Positions 52,531-54,670 of a DNA stretch of 54,670 nt are shown piece after piece. The number at the start of each line of letters is the position of its first letter. The first letter of the stretch is position 1. The DNA is taken from assembly GCF_024129735.1 (NCBI RefSeq), contig NZ_JAMXXK010000018.1:1-54670 (forward strand), given 5' to 3'. Both the position numbers and the translations under genes were made by a program. The notes beneath the pieces are model-generated. The model did no database searches. It saw only the letters and a list, made by a program, of their open reading frames with translations, and was not told the origin of the DNA. The DNA comes from Acinetobacter lwoffii (lineage in GTDB: Bacteria > Pseudomonadota > Gammaproteobacteria > Pseudomonadales > Moraxellaceae).

Positions 52531-53619
52531 TTATTTGTCTAAAGCCGCCTGACGCTTTTTGTATTGAATCGAGGCAAATACTGCCCAGACAATAAAGGCT
52601 ACACCGATCAGACCGGTTACCACTTCTGGCACATGCAGACCGGTTCCGCTGGCAATCATAATGAAAGCCAGTGCACCGATGGCATAATGCGCACCATGTT
52701 CCAGGTAGATATAAGCATCCAATGTGCCCTGCTCAACCAGATAAATCGTCATTGAACGGACAAAGATCGCACCAATTGCCAGACCAAGCATGATGATGAC
52801 CACGTCTGAGGTAATCGCAAAGGCACCGATCACGCCATCAAAACTGAATGAGGCATCCAGGACTTCTAAATAGAGGAAACCACCAATACCCGCTTTCACT
52901 ACACCCGTCGGTACGCCATTTTCATCATGACGAATCGCATTGCCTTCTTTATCGACTTCTGGTTCACCACCGAGCATATGGCTCAGAACCTGCACCCCGA
53001 TATAAATCACGATGCCCCAGATCCCGGCCATAGTCACTGCCAGACGTTTGGCTTCATCGACATTGGCTGCCATGATTAACAAAGCCACCAGTGCAATAAA
53101 CACCGACATCGCCGGCACATTGGCCAGATTGGACAGACGGCGTTCTACGCGTCTAAACCAGTGCGTGTCTTTTTCTTCATCCAGGAAGAAGTTCAGGAAT
53201 ACCATCAACAGGAAAGCACCACCAAAAGCAGCAATTTCAGGATGATGTGCCATTAAACGTGCTGAATATTCTTTCGGATCATTCAGGGCCAGACGTACCA
53301 CTTCCATAAAGCCCAGGTCTGCAGTCACTGCAACAATGACCACTGGGAAGATCAAACGCATCCCGAAAACTGCAATCAGAATACCGACTGTCAGGAACAG
53401 CATTTTCCAGAAATGATCCCAACCCCGTAGGACTGAGGCATTGACAACCGCGTTATCAAAGGACAACGACACTTCCATAATCGCCAGAATAGCGGTAATG
53501 GTCAGCGCTGTGAGCATGGTTTGCAGGCCTGCGTCAGGACCATGGGTATAACCCCAATACGCAGACAAACCAAGACACACGATCGAAAATGCAATCGAGA
53601 AACCAAAATGTTTCAACAT
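52531..53619 (-). CDS. DUF475/TerC-like integral membrane protein
   Basis: 362 residues from ATG 53619 (MLKHFGFSIAFSIVCLGLSA) with AAGG upstream; the frame to 53625 adds two codons from a TTG. About nine membrane helices. The TerC-superfamily motif is IMEVSLSFDNAVVNASVL with its acidic and Asn residues, repeated in YLEVLDASFSFDGVIGAFAI. The long loop PEVDKEGNAIRHDENGVPTG is cytoplasmic. TerC-like proteins are linked to tellurite resistance and metal (manganese) export; the substrate here is not known. Single gene. Confidence 0.88.
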   Translation of the reverse strand: MLKHFGFSIAFSIVCLGLSAYWGYTHGPDAGLQTMLTALTITAILAIMEVSLSFDNAVVNASVLRGWDHFWKMLFLTVGILIAVFGMRLIFPVVIVAVTADLGFMEVVRLALNDPKEYSARLMAHHPEIAAFGGAFLLMVFLNFFLDEEKDTHWFRRVERRLSNLANVPAMSVFIALVALLIMAANVDEAKRLAVTMAGIWGIVIYIGVQVLSHMLGGEPEVDKEGNAIRHDENGVPTGVVKAGIGGFLYLEVLDASFSFDGVIGAFAITSDVVIIMLGLAIGAIFVRSMTIYLVEQGTLDAYIYLEHGAHYAIGALAFIMIASGTGLHVPEVVTGLIGVAFIVWAVFASIQYKKRQAALDK

Positions 53620-53841
53620 ACACAACGACCTTGGATAAATTAAATAAATGTATGGCTGCGAGAGAGCAGCTATACGAATAGGAAAAGTTAAGCTAATTAT
53701 GAAACTTTTAGCGCATAAACCAAAGCACTTCCTGAGCTGTTTTATCTTATTTTCTGTTTTTAAAATTTGCCGATCTTTTAAACAGCCCGATCTTTGCTAT
53801 AGTGCCGCATGGTTTAACTTGAACTGCGAAGGATTTTCAGC

Positions 53842-54513
53842 ATGAGTTTTTCACAAGAGGTATGGCAACGTAATCTCGGACTTTATCAGAAGACCCTGGC
53901 CCTGCCCTTTAATCAGCAACTGGCGCAAGGTACTTTAAGCCGTGAAGCCTTTAGTCATTATGTGATTCAGGATGCGCATTATTTACTGGCCTATGGCCGT
54001 GCACTGGCCGTGTGTGCCGCCAAAGCTTTTGAAGCGGACGATGTAATCCAGTTTGCCGAGGCAGCCAAAATTGCGATTGTGGTGGAACGTAGCCTGCATG
54101 ATGGCTTTATGCAAGATTTTGGCATTAGCAAAGAGCAATTTGAGCAGACACCGTTGACGCTGGCATGTCATCACTATACTTCTTATCTGACTTCGACCGC
54201 CTGGTCAGAAAGCTACCCGGTGGTGCTAGCCTCGTTGCTGCCTTGTTTCTGGATTTATGCCGAAGTTGGTAAAGATATTGTCGACAACTCTGCGCCGAAT
54301 AATCCGTATCAGGCTTGGGTGGATACCTATTCAGGAGAAGAATTCCACACTGCGGTGCGGAATGTGATTGCGACCGTTGACCGTGTTGCGGCGCGTGTTG
54401 ATGCCGATACACTAGAAAAAATGCATGCAGCTTATACGCATGCGGCCCGTCTGGAATGGTTGTTCTGGGACAGTGCCTTTGAGCAACGCCAGTGGCCTGG
54501 TCTGGATGAATAA
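53842..54513 (+). CDS. tenA: TenA/PqqC-family thiaminase II-like protein
   Basis: 223 residues, the normal length. The active-site cysteine lies in LASLLPCFWIYAEVGKDIVD and the catalytic Glu in RLEWLFWDSAF near the C terminus; FSHYVIQDAHYLLAYGRAL supplies the substrate-binding Asp and Tyr. TenA hydrolyses degraded thiamine (aminopyrimidine salvage). ATG 53842 is preceded by GCGAAGGA. Single gene with a terminator behind it. Confidence 0.92.
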   Translation: MSFSQEVWQRNLGLYQKTLALPFNQQLAQGTLSREAFSHYVIQDAHYLLAYGRALAVCAAKAFEADDVIQFAEAAKIAIVVERSLHDGFMQDFGISKEQFEQTPLTLACHHYTSYLTSTAWSESYPVVLASLLPCFWIYAEVGKDIVDNSAPNNPYQAWVDTYSGEEFHTAVRNVIATVDRVAARVDADTLEKMHAAYTHAARLEWLFWDSAFEQRQWPGLDE

Positions 54514-54525
54514 GACGGACGAATA

Positions 54526-54556
54526 AAAAAAGCCCTGTTTAAGATAGGGCTTTTGG
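54526..54556 (+). terminator. Terminator of tenA
   Basis: AAAAGCCCT / AGGGCTTTT hairpin following the tenA stop. Confidence 0.85.
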
Positions 54557-54624
54557 GTTATAGCTGATCAAAAAATTTCGGTGGTGTTTCAAAAAGTATG
54601 CTGAAACAAAGCAGGTTGAATTTT

Positions 54625-54670
54625 GATAAAATAGAGAAATGCGAATAACTCTAGAAATCAAATGTCCAAC
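54625..54670 (+). other. Probable promoter and start of the next gene (window edge)
   Basis: GATAAAAT at about 54624 could be a -10 element. ATG at 54640 (MRITLEIKCP) and ATG at 54662 both begin frames open to the window end; neither can be identified. Confidence 0.25.

Overview
The window is a stretch of bacterial chromosome, almost certainly from Acinetobacter. The evidence is the gene content and protein style: dispersed hisBH, hisA and hisF, a Pseudomonas/Acinetobacter-type ThrB, Kup, tehB, ahpC, and the neighbourhood ssb - YajR-like MFS - DUF475 - tenA. The SSB has an Acinetobacter-like MRGVNKVI start (recovered here from a split gene) and a DDDLPF tip. Housekeeping genes are moderately GC-rich; the central part is much richer in A/T.

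Left flank (1-24.5 kb) is core genome: a decayed AT-rich corner, a secreted Ala/Glu-rich protein, tehB, envelope proteins of unknown function, two tandem tRNA-Phe genes, a GNAT protein, and the histidine genes (hisB-hisH overlapping, then hisA and hisF as separate units) interleaved with a DUF805 protein, an RNase D-like exonuclease, a DMT transporter, a cold-shock/DUF1294 protein and thrB. Next come a fatty-acid-hydroxylase-like gene and a divergent AraC-type regulator, an aquaporin remnant, a NUC1-type nuclease, kup, tRNA-Ser, tRNA-Thr, a methyltransferase/FAD-oxidase pair, a likely small RNA gene, and ahpC.

The central 24.3 kb (about 26610-50936) is one integrative element inserted in the 5' end of the chromosomal ssb gene. 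Its ends are inverted copies of TTGCTCACTAAT. The first codons of ssb lie outside the right end (50940-50961, minus strand); the rest of ssb lies outside the left end (26039-26611). The left terminus supplies a GTG start codon in frame with the beheaded ssb. Inside, the element carries a complete second ssb (44475-45062), plausibly a spare for the gene it breaks. At its right end are four co-directional genes (374, 690, 605 and 202 aa): two full tyrosine recombinases, a degenerate recombinase-like protein and a small coiled-coil protein, an order resembling strand-biased circularizing integrative elements (SE) and distantly Tn554. The cargo is a defence island: a two-gene NERD/pseudo-helicase plus TPR/OB-fold module, an IS-truncated HAD gene, a type I restriction-modification operon with a secreted-protein gene wedged between hsdS and hsdR, an Mrr-like nuclease and an unrecognised gene.

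An IS150-group insertion sequence sits in what looks like the loop of the ssb terminator (24536-25990), and an IS407-group element (about 33244-34425) interrupts the cargo without a target duplication. The right flank (51.0-54.7 kb) returns to core genome: YajR-like MFS transporter, DUF475/TerC-like membrane protein and TenA.
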